Assembly: GCA_900105895.1 (NCBI GenBank)
Contig: FNSH01000001.1
Coordinates: 744,001-808,000 of the forward strand
DNA from: Atopobium minutum
GTDB taxonomy: Bacteria > Actinomycetota > Coriobacteriia > Coriobacteriales > Atopobiaceae
DNA: 64,000 bases
Direction: 5' to 3'
A program made the position numbers and the translations under genes. Below, piece after piece: positions 17,351 to 28,155 of the stretch. Each line of letters opens with the position of its first letter. Position 1 is the stretch's first letter. The notes under the pieces are model-generated. The model was not told the origin of the DNA and did not search any database. It saw only the letters and a list, made by a program, of their open reading frames with translations.

Positions 17351-20300
17351 CTACTCTTCTTCTTCGTCATCAGCTGCTGCGGCTGCGTCTTCCTGACGAA
17401 CCACCTGACTTAACAGGTCATCAAGAGAATCCAGATCCTCATTGATAGCCTCCATGTCAGAGCTACCACTAGAAGAAGGAGCACCAATCAACTCATCCGT
17501 AAAGCGATGTGTTGCAGGAGCTGCCGTGCCCAGCATGATATCGCCGTCATCATCGGGACTAAATACCATGTTAAGCAACTGTGCTAAGTCCTCATCATCG
17601 GCAACATCATCATCAGGCTCAAGAATATACAGCAGGTCATGTGCCTCAAGACCGTCACGCAACTCCTCAATGGCCTTAGCACCAATGCCATCAATGCGTA
17701 GCAGATCATCCTCGGTCTTACCAATGAGATCACCTACGGTCTCGATGCCAACCTCGCTAAACTTGTTGGTCCAACGCTGAGATACACCCAGATCGTCAAA
17801 CAGATACAGCTTAGCTTCTTCGCTGGAAAGCGTGCGGCCATTCTTGGAATAGACGCCACCCATGGGGTACTCATCGCCCACCCAGTCAAGATGCTGAGGG
17901 AGTTTCTCCTCAATATCCTTAAGCATATCAGGTGCCCATTCGGGCAAGGTCTTCTCGTTTGCTGACTTAGTAATGGGCGTACCGTGATAGGTAAGCTCAA
18001 CATCGTTGTAGGCGGAAAGACCAGTACCAGCAGGAATCTGCTTACCAACAATAACGTTTGACTTAAGGTCGAGCAGGTTGTCAACCTCGCCTCTAATGGC
18101 ACCGTCGGTAAGGACGCCAGCAGTACGGATAAACGATGCACTGGACAGCCAAGAATCGATAGAGCTTGCAACGCGCAAGGTACCCAGGATAACGGGGGTT
18201 GCCTCGGGAGGCGTGCCACCAGCAAGCTGGATTTCCTTGACCGTATCCGCAAACTCGTAACGGTCCACATACTGGTTAAGCAGATAGCGAGAAGAGCCGG
18301 GGTTGGTAATCTGAACACGACGCAGCATCTGACGAGCAATTACCTCAATGTGCTTGTCGTCCAAATCTACGCCCTGGCTGGTATAAACATCCTTAACAGA
18401 CTCTACGAAGATGTGCATCGTAGATTCAATATCCGTCAGCGTGCGCAAACGGCGGAAGTTTACAAAGCCCTTGGTAATCTGGTCACCAGCACGAACCGTA
18501 CAGCCGTCCTCAATACCAGGCATAAAGCGAACAGATACCGGAACCTTCTTCTCCACAATAATGCGGGTGGTGTCTTCTGGATCCACAATCTGAAGGATGT
18601 AGTCGGTAGTCTCAGGAATAATCTTAAGAACGCCGGAGTTCTCGGCCAGGTCTGCTTCACGACCCAAGATCTTCTCGTTAACGTTACCTACAACGTCAAA
18701 CATACGAGCAACGGTAGGAAGACCCTGCGTAATATCGTCTGCACCTGCTACGCCGCCGGAGTGAATGGTACGCATCGTAAGCTGAGTACCGGGCTCACCA
18801 ATGGACTGAGCTGCGATAATACCAACTGCCGTACCAATGTTGACGGGACGACGGGTGGAAAGATCCCAACCGTAGCACTTCTGGCATACGCCGTACTTGG
18901 AGCGGCAGGTAAGCAAAGCGCGCAGCTCAACCTGTTTAAGTCCCGCATCAACAAGCTTTTGAATGTCGTCTGCGGACTCAAGGTACTCATCCTTGGCAAG
19001 AACCACATTGCCCGTCTCGTCCACGATGTCATTAAGGGCGCAGCGGCCAATAAGATCCGTGTTGAGGTCGGTGGTACCAGGCTTGATAAGGTTGTAGGTA
19101 ACGCCCTCATCAGTACCGCAGTCCTCTTCGCGCACAATAACGTCCTGGGCCACATCGACCAAACGACGGGTTAGATAACCGGAGTCGGAGGTGTGAGACG
19201 CGGTATCTACCAGACCCTTACGGGCACCATAGGTAGAGATGAAGTACTCCAAAGGCTCAAGGCCCTCACGGAAGTTTGCCTTAATGGGCAGGTCGATGGT
19301 ATCGCCGGACATGTCTGCCATCAGACCACGCATACCAGCAAGCTGGCGCAGCTGCGTCTTAGAACCACGAGCACCGGAATCAGCCATCATGTAAATGGGG
19401 TTGTCCTCTGCAAAGCCATCCAACATCTTAGAGCCCAGCTCCTCCGTGCATGCCGTCCACGCCTGAATTACCTCGGCGTGACGCTCACGCTCGGACAGAA
19501 GGCCATCCTCGTAGTTCTCGTTGATCTCATTAACCGCAGTCTGTGCTTCTTCAAGCATCTGCTCCTTGTCATCAGGAATGACCGCATCCCATACAGAGAC
19601 CGTAAGGCCTGCACGGGTTGCAAAGTGGAAGCCAGCATACTTGATGCTATCGAGAATCTCTTCTACCTCTGTGAGCGAGTAGCGATCACAGCAGTCATTA
19701 ACCAGCTTGCTCATATCGCTCTTTACCATCTTGTAGTTGATAAAGGGATAGTCTGCAGGCAGGCACTGACGGTTAAAGATAATGCGCCCAACCGTGGTCT
19801 CAAAGCGAGCGGCGGCGTCGGTTACATCAAAGTCCACAACATCATTGCGGCCATTGCGAACGCGGAAGAACTTCTTGCCGTTCTTCTCTACGTTAGCGTC
19901 AGCAGCCGTTACACGAACCGTAATCTTTGCCTGAATATCCAGCTCGCTACGAGAATCGTACGCACTCATAGCGTCATCGAAGTTGGAGAATACGCGACCC
20001 TGGCCAGCAACCTCATCCTTGGAAGTAGTAAGGAAGTACACGCCAAAGACCATATCCTGAGAAGGAACGGTAAGCACCTTGCCCGAGGCTGGACTGCGGA
20101 CATTGTTGGACGAAAGCATCAAAACGCGTGCTTCGGTCTGAGCCTGCGTGGAAAGAGGTACGTGTACCGACATTTGGTCGCCGTCAAAGTCTGCGTTAAA
20201 GGGTGCGCAAACCAGAGGATGCAGGTGGATAGCCTTACCCTCTACCAAAACGGGCTCAAATGCCTGGATGGAAAGACGGTGCAGCGTTGGGGCGCGGTTG

Positions 20301-21790
20301 AGCAATACCAGGCGGTCCTGGATGACCTCTTCCAAAACGTCCCATACCGCAGGGATAGCGCGGTCAATGGCGCGCTTAGCACCCTTGATATTCTCAACCT
20401 TGTTAAGCTCAACAAGACGACGCATGACAAAGGGCTTAAACAGCTCCAGTGCCATAGCCTTGGGAAGGCCACACTGATGCAGCTTAAGCTGGGGGTCTAC
20501 AACGATTACCGAACGGCCAGAGTAGTCTACGCGCTTACCCAACAGGTTCTGACGGAAGCGACCCTGCTTGCCCTTGAGTGCCTCTGCAAGAGACTTCAGA
20601 GGACGACCACCACGACCGGTTACCGGACGACCACGACGACCATTATCAAACAGCGCGTCTACCGCCTCTTGCAGCATGCGCTTCTCGTTATTGACAATGA
20701 TTGCGGGAGCATCCAGATCAAGCAAGCGCTTGAGGCGATTGTTGCGGTTGATCACGCGACGATACAGGTCATTGAGGTCGGACGCGGCAAAGCGACCACC
20801 ATCAAGCTGAACCATAGGACGCAGATCTGGCGGAATAACAGGGATAACATCCAAGATCATGTCCGCAGGATCATTACGACCCTCCAGGAAGGCATCGACA
20901 ATTTCCAGACGCTTGACGGCCTTCTCGCGCTTGGCCTTCTGACCATCTACGTCTGCGATGATCTCGCGCAGCTCTTTGGACTCTTTCTCCAGGTCAATGG
21001 AGCGCAGAAGATCACGTACTGCCTCGGCGCCCATGCCTCCCTTAAAGTAGATGGAATAGTAGCGCTTCATCTCACGGAACAGGGACTCATCAGAGATGAG
21101 ATCACGCTTGCTGAGCTGCATAAAGCGCTCATACGCCTCACGACGAAGATTCTTTTCTTCCTCGTACTCTTCCTCGATGTCTGCTACCTCGGCGCGCACC
21201 TCATCTGCGGTCAGAGGCTCTACATCATCAAAGCTGTTGCCAGAGTCTTCTCCCTGCTCACGAACGCGCGCAATCTGCTCATCGCGCTCTGCATCCAGCT
21301 CTTCAATATCGGCTGCAAGCTCCTCGCGCAGATCGTCCTTATCGGCCTCACGGGCCTCGGTATCTACCTCGGTAATGACATAGCTTGCAAAGTAGAGAAT
21401 TTTCTCAAGGTCTTTGCCCTTAACATCAAGCAAACGAGCCAGAGGGAAGCTGTTAGGAGACTTGAAGTACCAGATATGGCTCACAGGAGCGGCAAGCTCG
21501 ATATGACCCATGCGGTCACGACGAACCTTGGCACTGGTTACCTCTACGCCACAGCGCTCGCATACGATGCCCTTAAAACGAATTCCCTTGTACTTACCGC
21601 AAGAGCACTCCCAGTCCTTGACTGGTCCAAAGATCTTCTCGCAGAACAAGCCATCTTTTTCTGGCTTGAGCGTACGGTAGTTAATCGTCTCAGGCTTCTT
21701 TACCTCACCAAAAGACCAGCTACGGATCTGATCGGCAGAAGCAAGCGAGATCTTAATGGCATCGAAGTCGGTGCTATCGAAATCTGCCAC
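17351..21790 (-). CDS. rpoC: RNA polymerase beta' subunit, with C-terminal extension
   Basis: Catalytic subunit of RNA polymerase, 1479 residues. The N-terminal zinc ribbon ([18 protein letters not shown]) is followed by a coiled-coil insertion at about 140-235, as in actinobacterial beta'. The metal-binding [15 protein letters not shown] is intact, as is the second zinc site ([17 protein letters not shown]). After the usual end region ([13 protein letters not shown]) there are roughly 200 further residues. Part of these, about 1330-1390 ([20 protein letters not shown], then [14 protein letters not shown]), resembles the helix-hairpin-helix alpha-CTD or NusA acidic-repeat fold. A very acidic tail ends in DDEEEE. 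It is 5 nt downstream of rpoB. Confidence 0.97.
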   Translation of the reverse strand: MADFDSTDFDAIKISLASADQIRSWSFGEVKKPETINYRTLKPEKDGLFCEKIFGPVKDWECSCGKYKGIRFKGIVCERCGVEVTSAKVRRDRMGHIELAAPVSHIWYFKSPNSFPLARLLDVKGKDLEKILYFASYVITEVDTEAREADKDDLREELAADIEELDAERDEQIARVREQGEDSGNSFDDVEPLTADEVRAEVADIEEEYEEEKNLRREAYERFMQLSKRDLISDESLFREMKRYYSIYFKGGMGAEAVRDLLRSIDLEKESKELREIIADVDGQKAKREKAVKRLEIVDAFLEGRNDPADMILDVIPVIPPDLRPMVQLDGGRFAASDLNDLYRRVINRNNRLKRLLDLDAPAIIVNNEKRMLQEAVDALFDNGRRGRPVTGRGGRPLKSLAEALKGKQGRFRQNLLGKRVDYSGRSVIVVDPQLKLHQCGLPKAMALELFKPFVMRRLVELNKVENIKGAKRAIDRAIPAVWDVLEEVIQDRLVLLNRAPTLHRLSIQAFEPVLVEGKAIHLHPLVCAPFNADFDGDQMSVHVPLSTQAQTEARVLMLSSNNVRSPASGKVLTVPSQDMVFGVYFLTTSKDEVAGQGRVFSNFDDAMSAYDSRSELDIQAKITVRVTAADANVEKNGKKFFRVRNGRNDVVDFDVTDAAARFETTVGRIIFNRQCLPADYPFINYKMVKSDMSKLVNDCCDRYSLTEVEEILDSIKYAGFHFATRAGLTVSVWDAVIPDDKEQMLEEAQTAVNEINENYEDGLLSERERHAEVIQAWTACTEELGSKMLDGFAEDNPIYMMADSGARGSKTQLRQLAGMRGLMADMSGDTIDLPIKANFREGLEPLEYFISTYGARKGLVDTASHTSDSGYLTRRLVDVAQDVIVREEDCGTDEGVTYNLIKPGTTDLNTDLIGRCALNDIVDETGNVVLAKDEYLESADDIQKLVDAGLKQVELRALLTCRSKYGVCQKCYGWDLSTRRPVNIGTAVGIIAAQSIGEPGTQLTMRTIHSGGVAGADDITQGLPTVARMFDVVGNVNEKILGREADLAENSGVLKIIPETTDYILQIVDPEDTTRIIVEKKVPVSVRFMPGIEDGCTVRAGDQITKGFVNFRRLRTLTDIESTMHIFVESVKDVYTSQGVDLDDKHIEVIARQMLRRVQITNPGSSRYLLNQYVDRYEFADTVKEIQLAGGTPPEATPVILGTLRVASSIDSWLSSASFIRTAGVLTDGAIRGEVDNLLDLKSNVIVGKQIPAGTGLSAYNDVELTYHGTPITKSANEKTLPEWAPDMLKDIEEKLPQHLDWVGDEYPMGGVYSKNGRTLSSEEAKLYLFDDLGVSQRWTNKFSEVGIETVGDLIGKTEDDLLRIDGIGAKAIEELRDGLEAHDLLYILEPDDDVADDEDLAQLLNMVFSPDDDGDIMLGTAAPATHRFTDELIGAPSSSGSSDMEAINEDLDSLDDLLSQVVRQEDAAAAADDEEEE

Positions 21791-21795
21791 GTTTG

Positions 21796-24700
21796 TTACT
21801 CCTTATCGTTCTGGACGTCGCCGACAAGAACTTCGACGTCTGCAGCGTTAGATAGGTCCCCAATCAAGGAAGCAGCCTCATCTACTGCGGAGAATACATC
21901 GTCCACACTCTGGTCAGATACGGTGTTGGCTGCGGTGTTCCTGGAAACCTTCTTGTAGTTGATAGGCTCAATGGAAAGTGCGAGTGAACGCATTTCCTTG
22001 ACAAGAACCTTGAAGGACTCAGGCGTACCTGCAGCAGGTACATTCTCATCCTTCACGATAGACTCGTAGGTCTTAACACGACCAATGGTGTCATCGGACT
22101 TAACGGTCAAAATCTCCTGGAGCACATTGGCAGCGCCGTATGCGTACAGAGCCCAAACTTCCATCTCACCAAAGCGCTGACCACCAAATTGAGCCTTACC
22201 GCCCAAAGGCTGCTGGGTTACCAGACTGTAAGGACCGGTGGAACGAGCGTGGATCTTATCGTCAACCATGTGCCCAAGCTTCAAGATATAGCTGGTGCCC
22301 ACAGTGATCTGATCGCGGAAGGGCTCGCCGGTGCGGCCATCATACAACGTGGTCTTGCCCATGTCATTGAGCTGAGGGATGAAGGCCTCGTTGATATGCT
22401 CGCCATACTCCTGCTTGGCCTTGTTGACCAAGTTTACGTTGGCACGACGCAGCACCTCTGCCACTTCTTCATCATTGGCGCCATCAAAGACGGGCGTCGA
22501 GACAAACATGGGGCCGGGCACGTAGGTATCAGACTGATCCGACGTAGTGTCCCAACCGTTGCTTGCAGCCCAACCAAGGTGGCACTCAAGCAGCTGTCCC
22601 ACATTCATACGAGAAGGAACGCCCAGGGGGTCGAGCAGCACGTCGATGGGTGTACCGTCTGCCATATACGGCATATCCTCAACGGGAAGAACACGACATA
22701 CAACGCCCTTGTTACCGTGACGGCCAGAGATCTTATCGCCCTGCTGGATCTTACGACGCTGGGCGACAAAGACGCGGACCAGGTCATTTACTCCTGGGGG
22801 CAGATCGTCGCCGGCTTCACGGCTAAAGCGAACTACCTCTACAACGCGGCCGTAGGAACCATGAGGCATCTTCAAAGAGGTGTCGCGGACATCATGGGCC
22901 TTGGCACCAAAGATAGCGCGCAGCAAGCGCTCCTCTGCGGTGAGGGCTGTCTCGCCCTTAGGGGTAACCTTGCCAACCAGAATGTCACCAGGGCCGACCT
23001 CTGCACCAACGCGAATAATGCCGTCCTCATCAAGGTTGGCGACCATGTCCTCAGACATGTTAGGAATTTCACGCGTAATTTCCTCTGCGCCAAGCTTGGT
23101 ATCGCGGGCATCAACCTCATGACGAGAAATGTTAATAGAGGTAAGCAGGTCTTCCTCTACCACACGCTCGGAAACAACGATACCGTCCTCGTAGTTGAAG
23201 CCTTCCCAAGGCATGTACGCTACCAGCAAGTTCTTGCCCAAAGCAAGCTCACCCTTATCAATAGAGGTACCGTCTGCCAAAGGCTGACCAGCCACAACGT
23301 CATCGCCAAGCTTAACAACGGGGCGATGGTTAATGCAGGTGGACTGGTTGGAACGCTCAAACTTGGGGAACTCGTAGCTTTTCTCGCCACTGGCACCCTT
23401 AACCACTGCGTGAAGCGCGTCTACCTCTACAACACGACCGTCCTCAACAGCGCAGATCATCTCGCCAGAATCAAGCGCCGCACGAGCCTCCATGCCCGTA
23501 CCTACCAAAGGCGCGGATGCCCTGATCAGGGGCACGGCCTGACGCTGCATGTTTGCACCCATGAGGGTACGCTTAGCGTCATCGTGCTCAAGGAAGGGAA
23601 TGAGCGTTGCTGCTACCGACAAAAGCTGACGGGCAGAAACGTCCATGAAGTCAATGTCCTCTACGGGCACCTGTGCAGGTGCACCAAAGGAACCGTCAAA
23701 GTCACGGGTACGAGCAACCACGCGGGTGGGCTTGGCAAGCTTGCCGGTAAGAGGATCGAGCTCAATAAACTCGCCCGTCTTGGGATCAACAGGGGTGTTA
23801 GCAGGAGCAATGTTGTGCTGCTCCTCCTCATCTGCTGTCATCCATACGACCTCGTCCGTAAGGGTGCCATCCACAACACGACGATACGGAGACTCAATAA
23901 AGCCGTACTCGTTTACATGGGCGTACAGTGCCAACGAGCCGATAAGACCAATGTTTGGTCCTTCGGGGGTCTCGATAGGACACATACGAGCATAGTGAGA
24001 GTTGTGAACGTCACGCACTGCCGTAGGAACATTGGTACGACGGCTGGAGCCGGACTTGTGGCCCGCAAGACCGCCAGGTCCCAACGCAGAAAGACGACGC
24101 TTATTGGTAAGACCAGCAAGCGGATTGGATTGGTCCATAAATTGGGACAGCTGAGAAGAGCCATAGAACTCCTTGATTGCTGCCACAATAGGACGGATGT
24201 TGATAAGGGATTGCGGTGTGATGTCGTCCGCATCCTGAGAAGCCATGCGCTCACGAATGACGCGCTCCATACGGCTCATGCCGATACGGAACTGGTTTTG
24301 TACCAGCTCGCCTACCGTGCGTACACGACGGTTACCAAAGTGGTCAATGTCGTCAACCTTCTTGGTAGTATCGCCAGCATGCAACGCAAGCAAATAACGC
24401 AGAGCAACGACGATGTCCTCCTCGGTAAGCGTGGTGACATCTGCCTCTGTGTCAAGCGTCAGCTTTTTATTGATCTTGTAGCGGCCGACCTTAGCAAGGT
24501 CATAGCGCATGGGGTTAAAGAACAGGCCATCAAGCAGCGAGCGAGCAGAATCTGCCGTAACGGGCTCGCCGGGACGCTGACGACGATAAATCTCTTCTAG
24601 CGCAGCCTGGCGGGTCTGTACGGAATCGCGCTCGATGGTGGAGCGGACTACGTCAGAATCACCCAGCAGGTTGAGAATGTCATCATCGGACTCTGCAATG

Positions 24701-25305
24701 CCCAGGGCGCGCAGTAACAAGGCTGCAGATTGACGACGCTTGCGATCGATAGATACCACAAGCTGACCGCGTTTATCGACCTCAAACTCCAGCCATGCAC
24801 CGCGGGCGGGGATAAACTGGGCACGGTGTACCAGCACACCGCTATCCGTCTCCTCAGAGAAATACACACCTGGGGAACGGACAAGCTGAGAAACAACAAC
24901 GCGCTCAGAGCCATTGATAATAAACGTACCACGCTCGGTCATGAGTGGGAAATCACCCATGAATACGAGCTGCTCCTTAATTTCGCCTGTCTCTTTGTTG
25001 ACGAAGCGAACCTCTACAAGCATGGGAGCCTGATAAGAAATATCCTTTGCACGGCATTCTGCTATGGTGTGCGCAGGATCTCCAAACTGATGCTCGCCAA
25101 ACGAAACCTCCATAGTTCCAGCGGCATTCTCGATAGGAGATGCCTCTGCGAAGGCTTCGTCCAAACCGGTCGTCATAAAACGACGGAACGACTCCTTCTG
25201 AACTTCAATGAGGTTGGGTGGCTCGACGTTAGAGCGAATTTTGCTAAAGCTCACGCGCTCACGTGCATTTGCGGAGGTAGTAGTGGAAATCTTTGTGGTA
25301 GGCAC
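21796..25305 (-). CDS. rpoB: RNA polymerase beta subunit
   Basis: Second large RNA polymerase subunit. The GTG at 25305 is chosen because AAGGAGG lies 9 nt before it and an ATG 27 codons upstream would contain the ribosome binding site; this gives 1169 residues. The rifampicin region reads [20 protein letters not shown], so Asn (residue about 401) stands at the position of E. coli His526. The following loop, between GPGGL and VRDVH, is 16 residues rather than the usual 8, which lengthens fork loop 2. The catalytic-side segments [14 protein letters not shown] and [19 protein letters not shown] are intact. Confidence 0.97.
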   Translation of the reverse strand: MPTTKISTTTSANARERVSFSKIRSNVEPPNLIEVQKESFRRFMTTGLDEAFAEASPIENAAGTMEVSFGEHQFGDPAHTIAECRAKDISYQAPMLVEVRFVNKETGEIKEQLVFMGDFPLMTERGTFIINGSERVVVSQLVRSPGVYFSEETDSGVLVHRAQFIPARGAWLEFEVDKRGQLVVSIDRKRRQSAALLLRALGIAESDDDILNLLGDSDVVRSTIERDSVQTRQAALEEIYRRQRPGEPVTADSARSLLDGLFFNPMRYDLAKVGRYKINKKLTLDTEADVTTLTEEDIVVALRYLLALHAGDTTKKVDDIDHFGNRRVRTVGELVQNQFRIGMSRMERVIRERMASQDADDITPQSLINIRPIVAAIKEFYGSSQLSQFMDQSNPLAGLTNKRRLSALGPGGLAGHKSGSSRRTNVPTAVRDVHNSHYARMCPIETPEGPNIGLIGSLALYAHVNEYGFIESPYRRVVDGTLTDEVVWMTADEEEQHNIAPANTPVDPKTGEFIELDPLTGKLAKPTRVVARTRDFDGSFGAPAQVPVEDIDFMDVSARQLLSVAATLIPFLEHDDAKRTLMGANMQRQAVPLIRASAPLVGTGMEARAALDSGEMICAVEDGRVVEVDALHAVVKGASGEKSYEFPKFERSNQSTCINHRPVVKLGDDVVAGQPLADGTSIDKGELALGKNLLVAYMPWEGFNYEDGIVVSERVVEEDLLTSINISRHEVDARDTKLGAEEITREIPNMSEDMVANLDEDGIIRVGAEVGPGDILVGKVTPKGETALTAEERLLRAIFGAKAHDVRDTSLKMPHGSYGRVVEVVRFSREAGDDLPPGVNDLVRVFVAQRRKIQQGDKISGRHGNKGVVCRVLPVEDMPYMADGTPIDVLLDPLGVPSRMNVGQLLECHLGWAASNGWDTTSDQSDTYVPGPMFVSTPVFDGANDEEVAEVLRRANVNLVNKAKQEYGEHINEAFIPQLNDMGKTTLYDGRTGEPFRDQITVGTSYILKLGHMVDDKIHARSTGPYSLVTQQPLGGKAQFGGQRFGEMEVWALYAYGAANVLQEILTVKSDDTIGRVKTYESIVKDENVPAAGTPESFKVLVKEMRSLALSIEPINYKKVSRNTAANTVSDQSVDDVFSAVDEAASLIGDLSNAADVEVLVGDVQNDKE

Positions 25306-25357
25306 CAGGTGTTTCCTCCTTCGGAACGACATAATGCGACAAATATCGCAATCTAAT

Positions 25358-25386
25358 AATTTACCGAAGGAAGTAGGTTTGGTCAA
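25358..25386 (-). promoter_or_regulatory. Promoter for rpoB-rpoC
   Basis: -35 TTGACC, 17-bp spacer, -10 TAAATT on the minus strand, about 45 nt upstream of the rpoB GTG after allowing for the start site. A weaker second candidate (TTCACA, 17 bp, TACACT) lies at 25490-25518. With the rplL terminator just upstream, rpoBC appear to be transcribed independently of rplJL. Confidence 0.7.
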
Positions 25387-25542
25387 TTAAAATGCTTGAC
25401 TTTAGCTGTTTTTTACAGTAAAGAAAACAGACAAGCTGTTTACCTGCTTAAACAAAAATAAGAATATGTAGGTACCGTGTGGACCTATTAGTGTACACCA
25501 AACAGCTGGCTTTGTGAACGATTTTATTGGCAAATCAGAGCG

Positions 25543-25577
25543 AAAAAAGACCCCCGGCATGTGGCCAGGGGTCTTTG
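25543..25577 (-). terminator. Terminator after rplL
   Basis: Stem AAAGACCCC...GGGGTCTTT with an inner GGC/GCC, followed by a run of T on the minus strand. It lies about 85 nt beyond rplL. The 356-nt interval between rplL and rpoB holds this terminator and the rpoB promoters, and no credible gene. Confidence 0.88.
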
Positions 25578-25661
25578 CTTGTGAACAAGCTACTCTCTTA
25601 ACTGCCCTCACACCTATTCTTACAGCGGTAAGGCTTGTAAGAGGTATATCCAAAAAAGGAT

Positions 25662-26033
25662 TTACTTAAGGGTTACAGCAGCGCCAGCCTCTTCGAGCTT
25701 AGCCTTAGCAGCCTCAGCGTCTTCCTTCTTTGCGCCCTCAAGAATTGCCTTAGGAGCGGACTCTACCATCTCCTTGGCCTCCTTCAGACCAGCAGAGGTG
25801 AGCTCACGAACTACCTTAATAACAGCAATCTTGTTCTCGCCAAAGCCCTCGAGAACTACGTCAAAGTTGGTCTTCTCCTCAGCAGCCTCAGCAGCAACGG
25901 GAGCAGCAACAGCAGCAACGGGAGCAGCTGCAGATACGCCGAATACCTCCTCAAGCTCGTGTACAAGCTCGGAAAGCTCGAGCGCTGGCATCTCCTTGAG
26001 AGCCTCAATAATTTCATCCTTGGTGACAGCCAT
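25662..26033 (-). CDS. rplL: 50S ribosomal protein L7/L12
   Basis: Stalk protein that recruits translational GTPases, 123 residues. The N-terminal dimerisation helix region ([20 protein letters not shown]) is followed by an Ala/Val/Pro hinge (about 38-53) and the C-terminal factor-binding domain ([20 protein letters not shown]). It follows rplJ by 72 nt. Confidence 0.97.
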   Translation of the reverse strand: MAVTKDEIIEALKEMPALELSELVHELEEVFGVSAAAPVAAVAAPVAAEAAEEKTNFDVVLEGFGENKIAVIKVVRELTSAGLKEAKEMVESAPKAILEGAKKEDAEAAKAKLEEAGAAVTLK

Positions 26034-26105
26034 GTCAATTCTCCTTTGTTAGGGGCACCCTCTTGATGCCCTTAGCTCAATGTAAAAGTTGGGTGAATCA
26101 CGCTG

Positions 26106-26627
26106 CTATGCGGCGCTCTTCTGGTCCTCCACTGCGGAAAGCACCGTGTGAAGACCCTGTGCGGGGCCATTGAGTACACGGACAACGCCGGAAAGAGGAT
26201 TGGAAATGCAACCAACGAACTTGGCAATAAGCTCCTCGCGAGAAGGAAGATCTGCGATAGCGTTTGCCTCTGCTGCGTTAACTGCCTTACCGTCTGCGAT
26301 ACCGCCAAGGAACTCAATCTTCTTCAGAGACTTGCTTGTCTCCTTGATGACCTTAGCTGCATCTACAGGGTCGTTCTCGTAAAAAACGTATGCGCAGGTA
26401 CCGATCAGTACCTCATCAATCGCAGGCAGACCGGCCTTCTCAAGAGCAATCTTTACGATGTTGTTCTTGTAGACCTTCATCTCTGCATTGGCTTCACGTA
26501 GGTTACGACGAAGCTGCTGTGCTTCCTTTACAGAAAGACCGCGATAGTCGATTACAAAAAGACCTGCAGCATTCTCGAGAGAGGCAGATACCTTCTCGAG
26601 CATATCGAACTTGGACTGTGCTGGCAT
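26106..26627 (-). CDS. rplJ: 50S ribosomal protein L10
   Basis: Base of the L7/L12 stalk, 173 residues, beginning MPAQSKFDMLEKVSASLENA. It has FVIDYRGLSVKEAQQLRRNL and a C-terminal helix that binds L7/L12 dimers. AAAGGAGG precedes the ATG by 7 nt. L10 binds its own mRNA leader in many bacteria, and a leader with the expected hallmarks is present just upstream. Confidence 0.97.
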   Translation of the reverse strand: MPAQSKFDMLEKVSASLENAAGLFVIDYRGLSVKEAQQLRRNLREANAEMKVYKNNIVKIALEKAGLPAIDEVLIGTCAYVFYENDPVDAAKVIKETSKSLKKIEFLGGIADGKAVNAAEANAIADLPSREELIAKFVGCISNPLSGVVRVLNGPAQGLHTVLSAVEDQKSAA

Positions 26628-26687
26628 GTGACACCTCCTTTATGCATAGCTCGGGCACGAACCACCTGCACGGTGGGCCCTTGCATG

Positions 26688-26720
26688 CAAAGACCCCGCC
26701 AACTTTTGCCAGACGGGGTC
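26688..26720 (-). terminator. Attenuator-like hairpin in the L10 leader
   Basis: Stem GACCCCG/CGGGGTC with an AAAAGTT loop region, followed on the minus strand by TTTG. It sits between the L10-binding region and the rplJ start, the position expected for an L10-controlled attenuator. Confidence 0.6.
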
Positions 26721-26740
26721 AGAAGATACAAGCTCTTTAG

Positions 26741-26806
26741 ACCACCTCGGCGGGCGGGTGCAACTGCTCCCCTTAGGCCCTTGTGGGCACCAGCTGTCTC
26801 TGGCAG
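26741..26806 (-). ncRNA. Ribosomal protein L10 leader
   Basis: The minus-strand transcript contains CTGCCAGAGACAGCTGGTGC and, 45 nt on, CGCCGAGGTGG. This pairing of conserved boxes is, as I remember it, the core of the L10 leader family. With the attenuator at 26688-26720 it forms a plausible autoregulatory device for rplJ-rplL. A covariance search with the Rfam L10 leader model would settle it. Confidence 0.7.
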
Positions 26807-26852
26807 TGGACGTGCTAAACGTCTGCTAAAACTTGTGTTTTAGCAATTGATT

Positions 26853-26881
26853 ATTTTGCAACGAGACGGTCTTCTCGTCAA
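26853..26881 (-). promoter_or_regulatory. Promoter for rplJ-rplL
   Basis: -35 TTGACG, 17-bp spacer, -10 CAAAAT on the minus strand; the predicted start near 26846 gives a leader of about 220 nt. The rest of the interval up to 27133 shows no credible gene. Confidence 0.65.
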
Positions 26882-27133
26882 GTACAAGCGAGAAGGTCCT
26901 GCGTACTGCGCTGTTATTCCATAGTTTTGTCATGCTTAAGCACTCGGTTCTTGAATCAAGTTATAAAGGTAGTTTGCTACCGCCTCATCACCATAGGTAT
27001 CTACTGCAGACTTACTATCTTTTTTCTCATGGTCATTATCAGAAACTTTAGTGTTTGCCTTAAGTAGCGTAGCTTGTTGAGTAAATTTGCCAAACCCTAT
27101 CGTCAACCATAAACAATACCTGTATTTGCTATA

Positions 27134-27166
27134 CAAAAAAACACCCCATCGGTGAGATGAGGTGCT
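27134..27166 (-). terminator. Terminator after the 27231-27905 gene
   Basis: Stem GCACCTCATC / GATGGGGTG with a 5-nt loop, followed by seven T on the minus strand. It isolates the upstream membrane-protein gene from the rplJ promoter. Confidence 0.85.
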
Positions 27167-27230
27167 TTAGGAATAAACAGGTATCCCGCAGCTATACATA
27201 TTGCAGGGCTGCATACTTATCTCAGCTACG

Positions 27231-27905
27231 CTAATTTCCTAAGAAAGAATCGAGATCGTAATCTGAGTTTTTATCGCCTGATTGAGCAGCTCTTTGAAAA
27301 GATCCATCGCCGTGTTGAGGTTGCTGTGCAGTTGGCGCTACTAGTGCCTGCGGCATTGGTGACATTGGCATTTGCATTTGCTGTGCCGGCTGATGCATCG
27401 ACTGCATGGACTGAGAAGGACCTGTAACCCCTACGCCATTGGCAGCAGAAGCGCCCCAGTTCCCGCGTTTACCTAAGCGCACAACAATAGTCGTAATAAT
27501 GCATTCCACTATACAAAACAAAATGGTACAGCCAACATAAAGCAAGTGCGGCGATCGAACAACATTTTTGGAATTTAAAGTATACTCAGCGTACTCAGCA
27601 TGATAAACGGGAAGCTTAAGGAGCTCGCAGAGACTTTCAGTAAAAAGAAAAACTCCAATGGTAAAGAGGATGAGGCTTACACTTGCTATTGGTAACACTA
27701 CCTGAGAGGTGTCATCGCAAAGACGAATGGTGTAGTACATTAGAATAAATGGCAAAACTATACCACTTATAAAGAGTGCCTGCGCTGCATCCCCTCTAAA
27801 GATGGACGTGTCAAGAAAAGAATGCGCTACCACCATGAGAGAAGTCACGATTCCGATAATGACAAAACAAACCATTCGAATAGTCTGGTTTCTAATCTTC
27901 TTCAT
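27231..27905 (-). CDS. Four-helix membrane protein with Gln/Met/Pro tail
   Basis: 224 residues, not recognised. Four hydrophobic segments are visible: MVCFVIIGIVTSLMVVAHSF, ALFISGIVLPFILMYYTI, VVLPIASVSLILFTIGVFLF and HLLYVGCTILFCIVECIITT. The cytoplasmic-looking C-terminal tail (about 150-224) is rich in Gln, Met and Pro (MQSMHQPAQQMQMPMSPMPQ) and ends in the acidic DYDLDSFLGN. The ATG follows a GGGGG stretch. The gene lies between rplA and rplJ, normally neighbours, and is bounded by terminators on both sides, so it seems to be an independent unit. The AT-rich upstream region has a possible -10 (TATAGA) but no convincing -35. Confidence 0.8.
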   Translation of the reverse strand: MKKIRNQTIRMVCFVIIGIVTSLMVVAHSFLDTSIFRGDAAQALFISGIVLPFILMYYTIRLCDDTSQVVLPIASVSLILFTIGVFLFTESLCELLKLPVYHAEYAEYTLNSKNVVRSPHLLYVGCTILFCIVECIITTIVVRLGKRGNWGASAANGVGVTGPSQSMQSMHQPAQQMQMPMSPMPQALVAPTAQQPQHGDGSFQRAAQSGDKNSDYDLDSFLGN

Positions 27906-28066
27906 ACAAACCCCCTACCCAAACCGCTTTTCAGAAGTACAACTCAAAAATATTTCTTTATTATTTTATTTAAGTCTATACCATCTGGCTATCAGGAGGC
28001 TTACAAAAATAGGGCTATTAGCTTTAGGCTTATAGGTTGCATTCCTCTTTACTGGTGAGACGAGCC

Positions 28067-28116
28067 ATAAAAAGAACCACCTTCCCTCTCTTGCCTAAAG
28101 AAAGTGGAAGATGGTT
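28067..28116 (-). terminator. Terminator after rplA
   Basis: Stem AACCATCTTCC / GGAAGGTGGTT with a roughly 19-nt loop, followed by CTTTTTA on the minus strand. It ends the rplK-rplA transcript. Confidence 0.8.
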
Positions 28117-28155
28117 TGGTGAGATAAAAAGTAAAACAGGTATACCTAGGCGGTA

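Noticed and set aside
19193..24600. Very long plus-strand open frames (921 and 803 codons) opposite rpoC and rpoB, and a 559-codon frame opposite fusA
   Set aside because: They mirror highly expressed minus-strand genes with strong codon bias, have no recognisable domains and no ribosome binding sites; they are antisense artefacts.
25402..25653. 83-codon minus-strand frame upstream of rpoB
   Set aside because: It spans the rplL terminator and both rpoB promoter candidates; the composition is not protein-like.
26936..27136. 66-codon minus-strand frame between the membrane-protein terminator and the rplJ promoter
   Set aside because: Its start lies inside the terminator stem region, there is no good ribosome binding site and no recognisable motif.
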